In this document: positions 1-9,200 of the stretch, in pieces
Position numbering within the stretch: the stretch's first letter is position 1
Layout of the letters: each line of letters begins with the position of its first letter
NCBI RefSeq assembly: GCF_024349685.1
Contig: NZ_AP025944.1
Span: 2,362,001-2,426,000 of the forward strand
Length of the DNA: 64,000 nucleotides
Reading direction: 5' to 3'
DNA from: Pseudomonas sp. LRP2-20
GTDB taxonomy: Bacteria; Pseudomonadota; Gammaproteobacteria; Pseudomonadales; Pseudomonadaceae
Made by a program: the position numbers and the translations under genes
The notes under the pieces: generated by a model
What the model was told of the DNA's origin: nothing
The model's database searches: none
The model's input: only the letters and a program-made list of their open reading frames with translations

Positions 1-534
1 CATGCTCACAAAACGCAGTTGAACGCCATTCGTAGCCGCATTGGTTTCGTCTTCCAGTCGTTCAACTTATTCCCGCACATGAGCGTGCTCGATAACGTCA
101 TGATCGGCCCGCTGACGGTTCTCAAAGCCGATCGCAAAGAGATTAAGGACAAAGCCCTGGCGTTGCTGGCCAAGGTGGGTCTTGCGCACAAGGCCGACGC
201 CATGCCTCCCCAGCTCTCGGGCGGTCAGCAGCAGCGCGTCGCGATTGCCCGAGCATTGGCGATGGATCCGCCGGTCATGCTTTTTGATGAGCCGACCAGC
301 GCGCTTGACCCCGAGATGGTAGGGGAGGTGCTGCAGGTCATGAAGGACTTGGCATCGGAAGGTATGACCATGATTTGCGTCACCCACGAGATGGGCTTCG
401 CCCGCGAAGTGGCGGATCGTATCTGGTTCATGGATGCCGGCACAGTGTTGGAGCGCGGGACCCCGGAGGACTTCTTCACCGCGCCGAAGCATCCGCGAGC
501 GGCGAAGTTCATTTCGGACATCCGGGCCCACTGA
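1..534 (+). CDS. Polar amino acid ABC transporter ATP-binding protein (5' end cut by window)
   Basis: ATPase of a GlnQ/HisP-type importer that powers uptake of a polar amino acid or related solute at the inner membrane. The frame is open from base 1, so the N terminus with Walker A lies outside. What remains has the Q-loop region ([12 protein letters not shown]), the ABC signature [15 protein letters not shown], Walker [15 protein letters not shown], and the switch histidine in [15 protein letters not shown]. The end of the product has the usual family form (tail [14 protein letters not shown]). Its stop overlaps the next start (TGATG), so it is probably co-translated with the amidohydrolase. 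That suggests an importer for the compound handled by the following two enzymes. The substrate cannot be read from the sequence. Confidence 0.93.
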   Translation, partial: HAHKTQLNAIRSRIGFVFQSFNLFPHMSVLDNVMIGPLTVLKADRKEIKDKALALLAKVGLAHKADAMPPQLSGGQQQRVAIARALAMDPPVMLFDEPTSALDPEMVGEVLQVMKDLASEGMTMICVTHEMGFAREVADRIWFMDAGTVLERGTPEDFFTAPKHPRAAKFISDIRAH

Positions 535-1598
535 TGAACACTGCAGCTCGCTCGCCACACATCGCTGTTCGGGAGGAATGGTTGGCATTGCATCAGGAGG
601 AGGCTCTTGATGCAGACCTGCCGATCGTTGATGCTCATCACCACCTTTGGGATCGGCCGAGCGGTCGTTACCTATTTGACGAACTCCGAGCGGATACATC
701 CGGTAAGCACAACATCATTGCGTCGGTTTACGTTCAGTGTCGTTCGATGTTCCAGGAAGGGCGAGTGGACCCATTCAAGACTGTGGGAGAAGTTGAGTTC
801 GCCAACGGCATTGCGGCCCTCTCTGCTAGCGGACTGTACGGTCATGCCAGGCTCTGCGCAGGCATCGTGGCCGGAGCCGACTTGAGCCTGGGGGACGCGG
901 TGCGGCGGGTGTTGGCTGAAATGCAGGAGCGAGCCGGCCCCCGGCTTTGCGGCGTGAGGAACACGACGGCATGGCACAGGGATTCTGAAATTGTCTCGAA
1001 CCCCAACCCCCCACCCGCTGGGTTGTTGAGCAGTTCAAAGTTTCGGCAAGGCGTTCGCGCGTTGAAGGACTATGGCCTCGTGCTCGATGTATGGGCGTAC
1101 CACACCCAGTTGGCAGAAGTTCTGGATCTCGCGCTAGCAAATCCAGAGGTGGTGATTGTACTGGATCATGTCGGGGGGCCACTGGGCGTTCGCGAGTACG
1201 CTAACAACCGAGGGCTGGTTTTCAACGAGTGGCGGGCAAGTCTAGCCAGACTTGCAGAGCTTCCGAATGTCCGAGTCAAATTGGGCGGCCTGGGCATGAG
1301 TATCGGTGGCTTCGATTACCATCTCAGACAAAAACCGCCTTCGTCTGAAACTTTGGCTATGGATTGGGCGCCATACATCCTTACCGTGATCGAGCTGTTT
1401 GGTGTTGAGCGCTGTATGTTTGAAAGCAATTTTCCTGTTGATAAGGGAATGTTCTCGTACAGTGTCTTGTGGAATAGCTTTAAACGACTTGTTTCCGATT
1501 TTAATTCTGATGAGCGTACGTTGCTCTTCAGTAAGAATGCGATAGATACTTACAAGCTCAGCTTTCAATCGTTTCCTAAACCGCAACAACAGTTCTAA
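534..1598 (+). CDS. Amidohydrolase family 2 (COG3618-type lactonase/hydrolase)
   Basis: Metal-dependent TIM-barrel hydrolase of about 354 residues. The early motif VDAHHHLWD supplies the HxH metal ligands and is typical of the COG3618 group, which includes sugar-lactone and pyrone-dicarboxylate lactonases. Further signs are VLDHVGGPLG (barrel-strand histidine) and RCMFESNFPVDK near the C terminus (late ligand region). I chose the ATG at 534 because it overlaps the stop of the upstream ATPase. The frame is open further upstream, but only inside that gene. It sits between an ABC importer ATPase and an RraA-type aldolase, so it probably opens a lactone or hydrolyses an amide in a catabolic route. 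The substrate is unknown; a LigI-like role is only one option. Confidence 0.85.
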   Translation: MNTAARSPHIAVREEWLALHQEEALDADLPIVDAHHHLWDRPSGRYLFDELRADTSGKHNIIASVYVQCRSMFQEGRVDPFKTVGEVEFANGIAALSASGLYGHARLCAGIVAGADLSLGDAVRRVLAEMQERAGPRLCGVRNTTAWHRDSEIVSNPNPPPAGLLSSSKFRQGVRALKDYGLVLDVWAYHTQLAEVLDLALANPEVVIVLDHVGGPLGVREYANNRGLVFNEWRASLARLAELPNVRVKLGGLGMSIGGFDYHLRQKPPSSETLAMDWAPYILTVIELFGVERCMFESNFPVDKGMFSYSVLWNSFKRLVSDFNSDERTLLFSKNAIDTYKLSFQSFPKPQQQF

Positions 1599-1621
1599 GG
1601 CAGACTGGCCGAGGAGATAAT

Positions 1622-2299
1622 ATGTCGACTGGATTTCGTGTTCTTAAAAGAAAACAAGTTGCTTCGGATGAACTGGTAGCTGCCTTCCGTGAAGTACCGG
1701 TTGCCAACATCAGTGATTCCATCAATCGTATGTTTGCAGGTGGTGCCGACCTTCGACCGTTGCATGACGGTACAGTGCTGGCCGGTCCTGCTTTGACGGT
1801 AAAGTGTCGCCCAGGTGACAACCTGATGCTGCACTACGCGCTCGATATCGCACAGCCAGGCGATGTGATCGTTGTCGATGCTGGTGGGGATCTGACCAAC
1901 GCCTTGACCGGCGAGTTGATGATTACTTATGCGATCAAGAAAAAAGTCGCTGGTTTTGTCATCAACGGTGCCGTTCGTGATTCTGCAGCGATCCGTAAAG
2001 GCAGCTTCCCGGTCTTTGCTGCTGGTGTGACCCACCGCGGCCCATATAAAGACGGCCCTGGCGAGATCAACGTACCGATTGCGATCAACGGTATGGTCAT
2101 CGAACCAGGCGACCTCATCGTGGGCGATGATGACGGTTTCGTAGCAATATCTCTGGCTGAGGCTGCCGGCATCCTGAAAAAGGCCAGCGCAAAACATGCG
2201 GCTGAGACCAAGCAGCTGGACGACATCGCCAATGGTACTAACAGCCGTGATTGGGTCGTTAACTCCTTGCGATCCAAGGGTTGTTTCTTTGAGGAATAA
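1622..2299 (+). CDS. RraA family aldolase-like protein
   Basis: A 225-residue member of the RraA / dimethylmenaquinone methyltransferase-like fold, which includes 4-hydroxy-4-methyl-2-oxoglutarate and 4-carboxy-4-hydroxy-2-oxoadipate aldolases. Visible family signs are the N-terminal NISDSINRMF, the phosphate/pyruvate-loop-like GELMITYAIKK, and the GAVRDSAAI motif with the Arg-Asp pair found in the aldolases. A GEINVPIAINGMVIEPGDL segment and DDDGFVAI follow, also typical. A GAGG ribosome-binding sequence (gaggagataat) lies before the ATG. The gene is 23 bp downstream of the amidohydrolase and ends the operon before a terminator. A retro-aldol step after a hydrolase step would fit a pyruvate-yielding pathway, but this is inference. 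Confidence 0.88.
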   Translation: MSTGFRVLKRKQVASDELVAAFREVPVANISDSINRMFAGGADLRPLHDGTVLAGPALTVKCRPGDNLMLHYALDIAQPGDVIVVDAGGDLTNALTGELMITYAIKKKVAGFVINGAVRDSAAIRKGSFPVFAAGVTHRGPYKDGPGEINVPIAINGMVIEPGDLIVGDDDGFVAISLAEAAGILKKASAKHAAETKQLDDIANGTNSRDWVVNSLRSKGCFFEE

Positions 2300-2327
2300 T
2301 GCACTTTTGATCTGACGGACTTTCCTC

Positions 2328-2350
2328 AGCGCCTTCGGGCGCTTTTTTTT
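2328..2350 (+). terminator. Rho-independent terminator after rraA-like gene
   Basis: Six-base perfect stem AGCGCC / GGCGCT around a TTCG tetraloop, followed by seven or more T. It lies 29 bp past the stop of the RraA-type gene and closes the first operon. Confidence 0.92.
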
Positions 2351-2421
2351 CGTGATTACTAAGTGTGCAGTCGTTGAAAGGAGGGGGGAGCACTCAGCAG
2401 TATTGAATCGCCCCAAGTTTC

Positions 2422-2720
2422 CTATACACTCTCCAAGCTCAGAAAATAGCGTTTCTCATACTCTACTGGAGATAGCTGCATATCACTGCTTTGTCGACGT
2501 TTTGGGTTATAGAACATCTCGATGTAATCGAAAATATCACTTCGGGCTTCGTCACGCGTTCCGTAGATTTTTCGCCGGATCCGCTCCCGCTTCAAAAGCT
2601 GGAAAAAGCTCTCGGCCACGGCGTTGTCATGGCAGTTTCCCTGTCGGCTCATGCTGCTGATCACATTGTTGGCCTTAAGGAAGCTTTGCCATTCTGAGCT
2701 ACTGAACTGACTGCCTTGGA
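2422..2720 (-). pseudogene. IS3-family OrfB transposase, C-terminal fragment
   Basis: The minus strand encodes the C-terminal third of an IS3 DDE transposase. It reads from about 2720 as QGSQFSSSEWQSFLKANNV, then SMSRQGNCHDNAVAESFF, which carries the catalytic Glu region. It continues to FNPKRRQ-like and SPVEYEK sequence at the end. No start of its own is expected. The missing N-terminal part appears at 3155-3310. The stop lies about 20 bp inside the terminal repeat at 2404, as normal for this family. Confidence 0.85.
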
Positions 2721-2734
2721 CGCCCTTCTAAGTG

Positions 2735-2890
2735 TCAAGTGGATACTGCGCTTTGGTTGATGATGCTATTTCGCCTCTGGATGATGCCGTAGACCTCCCG
2801 TGCGATGTAGCGCTTTAGGCAGCGGATAGCTTCCAGCTTCGAATGTCCCTCTGCGAGACGTCGACTGACATAAGCCTGGGTTCACCGAGC
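2735..2890 (-). pseudogene. IS110-family transposase, C-terminal fragment
   Basis: The minus strand reads SRRLAEGHSKLEAIRCLKRY followed by IAREVYGIIQRR and ends with a TGA at 2735. The CLKRYIARE(V/I)Y segment is characteristic of the C terminus of IS110-type DEDD transposases. Only about 50 codons remain. It lies between the two halves of the IS3 OrfB remnant, so an IS110-type insertion into the IS3 element followed by deletion is the simplest history. Confidence 0.65.
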
Positions 2891-3037
2891 ACGAACTTAA
2901 CCGCTCCAACCGGACACCTGGACAAGACAGTAAAGTAACGTGGCGTCAGGCCCTTCTTGGGTCACACGTATCGGCAAGGCGGTCACCTTGACGTGCAGTG
3001 TTCCCGGATGGTCGACAGGTCCAGGGAAAGACACAAG

Positions 3038-3123
3038 GGTCGATCGGAGTGTGGGTCAGGCCACCCGGGACACTCCACGACCAGATCATCCATCATCGGT
3101 CTATCGCTGTGTGAGTCAGACCA
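3038..3123. repeat. Two imperfect 26-bp repeats exactly 60 bp apart
   Basis: GGTCGATCGGAGTGTGGGTC at 3038 and GGTCTATCGCTGTGTGAGTC at 3098 continue to CAGGCCA and CAGACCA. By eye 21 of 26 positions agree. They lie in the inserted stretch between the IS3 halves. No function is evident; they may come from the end of a lost mobile element. Confidence 0.5.
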
Positions 3124-3154
3124 TATGGAAACACTGGCCAGTACATTCTTACTG

Positions 3155-3310
3155 TCTGAGTGAATCATCACTTGCTGCTGTGGCTTGCGTCGCCAATCGG
3201 TCGAGTGCTCTTTGATGAAGGCGTACTTCAGCCGCACTCCTTGGAAAGTACGCGGCGGCCTTCTTTAAGATGTCTCGCTCTGCCGACACAGCGGGCCAGT
3301 GAGATCGGGC
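3155..3310 (-). pseudogene. IS3-family OrfA end and OrfB start, internally deleted
   Basis: On the minus strand one frame reads AERDILKKAAAYFP (the usual end of IS3 OrfA). An overlapping frame starts MRLKYAFIKEHSTD (the usual start of OrfB) and then jumps directly to WRRKPQQQVMIHSDS from the integrase core. About 170 codons between these two segments are missing. The piece ends where the OrfB sequence resumes at 2720 after an insertion. Confidence 0.75.
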
Positions 3311-3459
3311 AACTGTTGCCGCATATGTGGGTACCGGCCTGACTTACGCAAGGTGAGTTGCGCGGACGCTTACATTGATTCGGGGATGATGATTGGTGTT
3401 GCTGGTCTGTTGGCCAGTTCTCCTTGCATGGGGGCAAGGGGGCGAGTGCTACGGTCACT

Positions 3460-3596
3460 CAGAGCACGCTCTCGCAGATTTTGCGTATTTTCGCCAAAGC
3501 CATTCAGTCCGACATTGGCGTACAATCGGTCCATGAACTCACCGGCGTGTGCTCATGGATCTGCTCTGTCTCGAGGGTGAAGTGAATCTTCTCAAC
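3460..3596. repeat. Dispersed repeat, copy A (137 bp)
   Basis: This stretch starts CAGAGCACGCTCTCGCAG and aligns along its whole length, with a few substitutions and one-base gaps, to 13505-13639 in the same orientation. I estimate more than 80 % identity by eye. Both copies lie among degraded insertion-sequence material, so a shared relic of a mobile element is likely. I do not recognise the family. Confidence 0.7.
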
Positions 3597-3646
3597 AACG
3601 GCCAAGAAGCAATGAAGCTGCCGCAACTCCATGCCCAGAAGGCTAG

Positions 3647-3988
3647 CTAGGCTGCATTGAAAGCAAGCCAGCCGCAGGCCGCCGTTAACACCAAGACGAT
3701 AGATGGTGGGAATGCGTGAGCATATTCACGATGGCGCAGCACGGTAGCAATTGCACCTGCCATCACAGCAGCGCCGATAATCGCGCCAGAAATCCTAGTG
3801 GTGGGGAAAATCAGCAAGAGTGCTGTGAGCAATTCGCTCGCGGCGGTGACATAGTGGAACCAACCGGGGTACCCCCATCGGGCGTACTCATCCTGCACCT
3901 TTTTGGGTGCAATTCCATTGATGACGCCTCCGACGAGGAAGAAGGCGACGAGCACCCAAGTCAGGATGCTTGCAATATTGAATGTCAT
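3647..3988 (-). CDS. DoxX-like small membrane protein
   Basis: A 113-residue protein with four predicted membrane helices: around residues 6-28 (ILTWVLVAFFLVGGVING), 45-63, 68-86 (GAIIGAAVMAGAIATVL) and 94-112. The spacing, the YPGWFHYVTAASELLTALLL segment and the short length are typical of the DoxX/DoxD-like family. Its role is poorly defined; some members act in redox or thiol stress. The start is supported by AGGAAAG five bases before the ATG. It is a lone gene between IS scars and a truncated LysR gene on the same strand, close to the SoxR-type locus, so an oxidative-stress link is possible but unproven. Confidence 0.82.
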   Translation of the reverse strand: MTFNIASILTWVLVAFFLVGGVINGIAPKKVQDEYARWGYPGWFHYVTAASELLTALLLIFPTTRISGAIIGAAVMAGAIATVLRHREYAHAFPPSIVLVLTAACGWLAFNAA

Positions 3989-4192
3989 GAGGGCTTTCCT
4001 TTGTTCTGGTGATTGCTTCGCTGATTCGCCATTGCGCGACGTCGAAGCGGGTTCAAGTGATCTCGCCGCATCTATAGGCAGCCTGAGCAGTTGTGCAAGT
4101 GATCATCAACAATGTTTTCCGCAAGATTTCATCGGTGATTGCCGGCCAAGCTGACTCTTAGGCTTTCGACTTTGCAGGTGCAGTGTTGATGC

Positions 4193-4624
4193 CTACAGCC
4201 CGGCACCGTCTGTCCTAAGGTCGCGCAACTGTTCGTTTAAAGCTACTTCCGACAGGCGAATTTCGATCTCTGGCTCTTCCGCCCGACATTCGGCAAGAAA
4301 TGCCGAAATATGTTGATTCAACTCTCTTTCTGAAGCAGTGATGCGGACACGCCCTTGTAATCCTGCGGCGAGCGCTCTCGCATTCTTGCGAGCTTGCTCA
4401 AGTACTGTGAACAGTCGATAGATGTCCTGTCGGAAAACCGCTCCTGCCGCAGTCAGTCGAGTTCCCCTGCGGTCTCGATCAAAAAGCACGACGCCTAGAC
4501 TATCCTCAAGTTCTTTGATTGTTCGTGACAGCGGTGGCTGCTCGATATGCGGACGGTCAGCGGCACGGCTGAAATGCAATTCCTCGGCCAGAACAATAAA
4601 GCAGCGGAGGTGACGTAATTCCAT
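4193..4624 (-). pseudogene. LysR-family regulator, truncated after about 143 residues
   Basis: The N-terminal helix-turn-helix is complete: MELRHLRCFIVLAEELHFSR, then AADRPHIEQPPLSRTIKELE and LFDRDRRGTRLTAAG. The linker helix and the first strand of the effector domain (VRITASERELNQHISAFLAE) follow. The product stops at LRTDGAGL, roughly half the usual 295-310 residues, so most of the inducer-binding domain is missing. It could still bind DNA, but normal ligand response is unlikely. It is on the same strand as the efflux operon and 130 bp after it, so it may once have regulated a neighbour lost during the rearrangements at 2.4-4.2 kb. Confidence 0.8.
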
Positions 4625-4754
4625 CCTTTTCCCTCGACTCACTCCAATAACTCTCACCACACACGGAGCATGTGCAGCGTACCCGATTTTCAGTTTGAAG
4701 GCGCTGTGCCGGCGTGGCGTGGGTACGAGCCCAACGGCACAGACCATGCCCCCT

Positions 4755-6272
4755 CTATTGCCTACCGGCGATCTTCGTGTTGGGGACATAGTCCCCCCAT
4801 CCGCCGGCCATTGCTTTGTACAGAGCTACGGTGGCCAGGGTGCTGCGCGCACGACTCTGAATGTAGGCGTCTTGTGCAAGGAGCCGCGCATTCTCGGCAT
4901 CCAATAGCTCAAGTACGTCGATCGAGCCCTGATCGAAGCGCAGCCTTGCCATGTCAGCTGCGCGAACACCTGCTTCAGCCGCCTGCTGCAGGTGACTGCT
5001 CTCCTGCTCAGTACGATTGACTCCCACCAGCGCGTTCTCAGTCTCCTCAATCGCAGTGAGCACGGTGCGCTCGTAGGTTGCAAGATCCGCGGCGGTCGCA
5101 GCATTGGCAGCAGCGATCCGGGCGCGTACACGGCCGACGTTTAGGAAAGATCCATCGACGCCCAAGGACAGCAAACGAGTCTCGCTGTCTCGCTCGAACA
5201 ACGAGCCCGCCCTGAATGCCTGTGTGCCTAACATGCCTCCCAAGGTGAAGCGCGGGAAAAGATCGGCTGTCGCCACCCCCACGCGAGCGGTGGCGGCAGC
5301 TAGCCGCCTCTCGGCACTGGCTACATCAGGGCGACGACGCAAAAGATCGCTAGGTGCAGCGACGACAAAGCCCTTGGGCGGTGTGGGCAACTCGCCTGCG
5401 ACCTCCAACTCATCTGCAAGAACTTGTGGCACTTCACCGACGAGCACAGCGATGCGATGAGTCGCGACCTCTACCTGTGCTTGTAGCGATGGAATGCGCG
5501 ACCGCGTGGTCTCAAGCTGAGTGCGTCCTCTATCCACGTCAAAGGGTGTGGCCATACCAGCACTGTGGCGCGCTTCCAGAAGCTCAAGTGTGCGCTGCTG
5601 ATTCGTTGAGTTTTCCTGCGCAATGCGCAACTGCGACTGCCATCCTCGGAGTTGCCAGTAGGTACGTGCCAGCTCACTCACGACCGCAACTTGCATTCCG
5701 GCGAAGTCGTTTGCTGTCGCTGATGTCTCAGCGCGCTGAGACTCAACGCTCCTGCGGACCCGGCCGAACAGGTCGAGCTCCCAACTGAAGCCGATGTTGC
5801 CTTCATACTGATCGTGATCGCGATCTGATCGGCTCATTCCTGGTGCTTGATCGGCGCTGTTCCGCGCGGATCCGGCCTGCGCATCCGCAGTGATGGTCGG
5901 GAACTGGTCGTACCTTGCACCCCGCAGGAGCGCGCTTGCCTGCTGATAATTTGCAAAAGCGATGCGCAGATCGTGGTTGTGCACCAGGGCAGAGTCGATC
6001 AGTCGATCCAACATCGGGTCGTCGAAGACCCGCCAGAATTTCGGGTCCGCTTGGGGTGACGCCTGTGAGGAAGAGGTGGCGGCTGAGTCCAGCTGCCGCG
6101 CATAGTCATGCAAATTCGGGGATTCAGGCCTGACATAGTTCGGGCCGACCGTGCAGCCCACTAGCAAGATCGCCGCAGTCACTGTCGAGAGCGCCCTCAG
6201 CGCCTCTTGTCGCGTCCTATAACCCTTGCGTTGCTTCATGGGACGGGGTCTTTGGAGGTAAGTGAAGGTCAT
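4755..6272 (-). CDS. RND efflux outer-membrane channel lipoprotein (OprM/OprN, NodT family)
   Basis: TolC-like channel that carries substrates from the RND pump across the outer membrane. The signal peptide ends in the lipobox LLVGC, followed by TVGPNYVRPE, the standard start of mature OprM-type proteins. The two repeated coiled-coil halves are visible, including ELDLFGRVRRSVESQRAE and LLRRRPDVASAERRLAAATA. I chose the ATG at 6272 because its start overlaps the stop of the pump gene and a GGAGG lies about ten bases upstream. An internal ATG at 6239 would give a shorter leader and has no clear ribosome site. It is the last gene of a three-gene operon transcribed from the SoxR-type promoter at 10.87 kb. 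Confidence 0.93.
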   Translation of the reverse strand: MTFTYLQRPRPMKQRKGYRTRQEALRALSTVTAAILLVGCTVGPNYVRPESPNLHDYARQLDSAATSSSQASPQADPKFWRVFDDPMLDRLIDSALVHNHDLRIAFANYQQASALLRGARYDQFPTITADAQAGSARNSADQAPGMSRSDRDHDQYEGNIGFSWELDLFGRVRRSVESQRAETSATANDFAGMQVAVVSELARTYWQLRGWQSQLRIAQENSTNQQRTLELLEARHSAGMATPFDVDRGRTQLETTRSRIPSLQAQVEVATHRIAVLVGEVPQVLADELEVAGELPTPPKGFVVAAPSDLLRRRPDVASAERRLAAATARVGVATADLFPRFTLGGMLGTQAFRAGSLFERDSETRLLSLGVDGSFLNVGRVRARIAAANAATAADLATYERTVLTAIEETENALVGVNRTEQESSHLQQAAEAGVRAADMARLRFDQGSIDVLELLDAENARLLAQDAYIQSRARSTLATVALYKAMAGGWGDYVPNTKIAGRQ

Positions 6273-9200
6273 GATTGAGCAGCCTCCGGGTCGAACGACG
6301 AATGACCGTGCTGAACCAGTTGGCGGCCAGAGAGATTGCGCAGGGTCACGTAGAAGACCGGTGTCAGGAACAAGCCGAAGAGAGTGACGCCCAGCATGCC
6401 GGCGAAGACAGTGATGCCAGTTACGGCGCGCACCTCCGCCCCTGCACCTGCCGAGAGAGCGAGTGGCAACACGCCGGCGATGAAGGCGATGGACGTCATC
6501 ACGATCGGTCGCAGACGCAGACGGCACGCCTCAAGCGCTGAGTCGATGATGCTCTTGCCTTGCATCTCCAGTTCGCGGGCGAACTCTACGATCAAGATTG
6601 CGTTCTTGCAGGCCAGGCCCATCAGAACAACCAACCCCACTTGAACGAACACGTTGTTGTCTCCACCAGCAATCCATACCCCGAACAGTGCCGAGAGCAA
6701 GCACATCGGAACAATCAAAATCACGGCAAGAGGTAAGGTCCAGCTCTCGTACAACGCTGCCAGAACAAGGAAGGCGAGCATCACGGCTAACGGAAATACG
6801 ATCAGTGCGGCATTGCCCTGAGTGGCCTGCTGATAGCTCAGGTCAGTCCACTCGATCTCCATTCCGGGCGGTAGGACTTTCTGCGCCATACCGGCAACAG
6901 TTCCCATCGCCTGCGCTGAGGAGAGTACTCGCGGATCTGCTTCGCCAGCTAGATCTGCGGCCGGGTAGCCGTTGAAACGCAAGACTGGATCCGGTCCAAA
7001 TGTCTGTTTTACATTCACAACCGATCCGATGGGCACCATGTCGCCCGCAGCGTTGCGCGTTCGCAGCCGAGCGATGTCTTCGATACTGTCGCGGAAAGGC
7101 GCATCGGCTTGGGCGATCACCTGCCATGTCCGACCGAACTGGTTGAAGTCATTGACATAGGACGACCCGAGATACGTCTGCAGCGTATCGAACACCCCAG
7201 TCAACGGTATGCCTTGCGACTTGGCTTTGGTTCGATCCACTTCGGCGTCGAACTGCGGAACGTTGGCCTGATAGCTGGTGATCGGATAGCCCATCCCCGG
7301 CACCTGCGACAGAGCACCTTGGAACCCGCTCACAGCATTCTGAAGTTCGCCGTACCCCAGGCCTCTGCGATCTTGCACGAACAATGAGAAGCCGGCACCA
7401 CTGCCCAGCCCAAGAATAGGAGGGGGCATCATCGAGAAGGTAATACCCTCTTGAAGTCCCGCAATCTTCTGATTGATCTCGGCGTTGATCTGAGCGGCGC
7501 TCCGGCCCTTGCGGTCTTCGAAGGGCTTCAGGATCAAAAACGTCATGCCCGTATTGGGGGTATTGGTCATCTGCAGCGCGTTCAGACCAGGCAGAGCGAC
7601 GGCACTCGCAACCCCATCGGTTTCGAGTGCAATGTCAACCACCTTGCTCAATAGGGCGTCCGTACGTGCGAGCGATGATCCTTCGGGCAGCTTCACGCCC
7701 GCGATGAGATACATCTTGTCCTGGGTCGGAATGAAGCCACCCGGAACAGTCTTGAAGATCAATGCCGTACCTGCAAGCAACAAGGCGTAGACCACGAACA
7801 CAGCACCTCGGCGTCCTAGCGTTTTTGAAACTCCGCGCTCGTACCTGTCAGAACTCGATTTGAAGAAGCGGTTGAAAGGACGGAATATCCAACCGCAGAG
7901 TCGATCGATCAGTCGGGTCAGCCCATCCTTGGGTGCGTCGTGGGATTTCAGCAGACGTGCGGCAAGTGCAGGGGAGAGAGTCAGAGAGTTCAGACCAGAT
8001 ATCGCCGTGGCAATTGCGATCGTTACCGCGAACTGCTTGTAGAACTGTCCGGTAACACCGTCAAGGAACGCCATTGGTATGAACACTGCACACAGGACGA
8101 GCGTGATGGCGACGATCGGCCCGGAGACTTCCTTCATCGCTTGATGGGCGGCAGCGACTGGACTGAGTCCGCCTTCGATGTTTCGCTCGACGTTCTCTAC
8201 CACCACAATGGCGTCGTCAACCACGATGCCGATCGCCAGTACCAGGCCAAACAGCGTCAGCGTGTTGATCGAGAAGCCCAGAAGATGCAGGCCTGCGAAC
8301 GTACCGATGATGGATACTGGAACGGCGATGAGCGGAATGATCGATGCGCGCCAGGTCTGCAGGAACAGGATCACCACCAGCACGACCAGGATCACGGCTT
8401 CCAGCAGCGTGTGTACCACAGAGCTGATCGACTCCCGGACGAAGATGGTAGTGTCATAGACAGCCTCATACTTCACACCTTCCGGGAATGTCTTCTGCAT
8501 CTTGTCCATCGTCGCGATCACCTGATCGCGGATGTCCAGCGCATTGGCACCAGGCGCCTGGAAAATTCCCATGCCCACCACCGCGTTGTTGCGATCAAGC
8601 TTGGCGCGTAAGGTGTAATCGCCAGCGCCAAGTTCCAGTCGCGCAACGTCGCGGAGTCGAACAAGCTCACCGCTTGGACCAGCCTTGAGCACGATATCGC
8701 CGAACTCCTGCTCGCTGCGCAGACGTCCCTTCGCGTTGATGAGGCTCAGGAAGTCACTGTTCGGCATTGGTTCGGCGCCAATCTGACCGGCCGACACCTG
8801 CACGTTCTGCTCTCGCATGGCTGCGACAACGTCAGCCGCGGTCAGACCACGTGCCGCGATGGCTTCCGGGTTGAGCCATGCGCGCATCGCATAGTCACCG
8901 CCACCGAGCATGTTGACATCGCCCACACCTGGGATGCGAGCCAGCGTGTCCTTGACGTGAAGGCGCGCGTAGTTGCGCAGGTACAGTGCATCATACTTTT
9001 TATCGGGTGACGTCAGATGCACCACCATCAGGAAGGTGGGAGATTGCTTTTGGACCGTCACGCCCTGCCGGCGTACATCCTCGGGAAGTTTTGCGTTCGC
9101 TTGTGCCACGCGATTTTGGACGCGCACCGTGGCGTCATCCGCATCCACGCCCGGTCGGAAGGTCACCGTCATGAGCAGTACGCCGTCCGAGCCGGCGACA

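Larger units (their letters stand above)
2404..3310 (-). mobile_element. Degenerate IS3-family element with an IS110-type fragment inside
   Basis: The outer end at 2404 starts TGAATCGCCCC and continues with near-identity to the end at 20501, so it is a terminal inverted repeat of one IS family. Reading the minus strand from about 3310, the remnant shows the end of OrfA, the start of OrfB up to the MIHSD motif, an interruption of about 430 bp, then OrfB again from QGSQF to its stop. The interruption contains the C-terminal part of an IS110-type transposase in the same direction. OrfA lacks its N terminus and OrfB carries an internal deletion, so the element is dead. Confidence 0.8.

Noticed and set aside
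6273..6527. N-terminal extension of the OprM-like gene beyond 6272
   Set aside because: The extension lies inside the pump gene; the coupled start at 6272 with GGAGG and the lipoprotein signal explain the real start.
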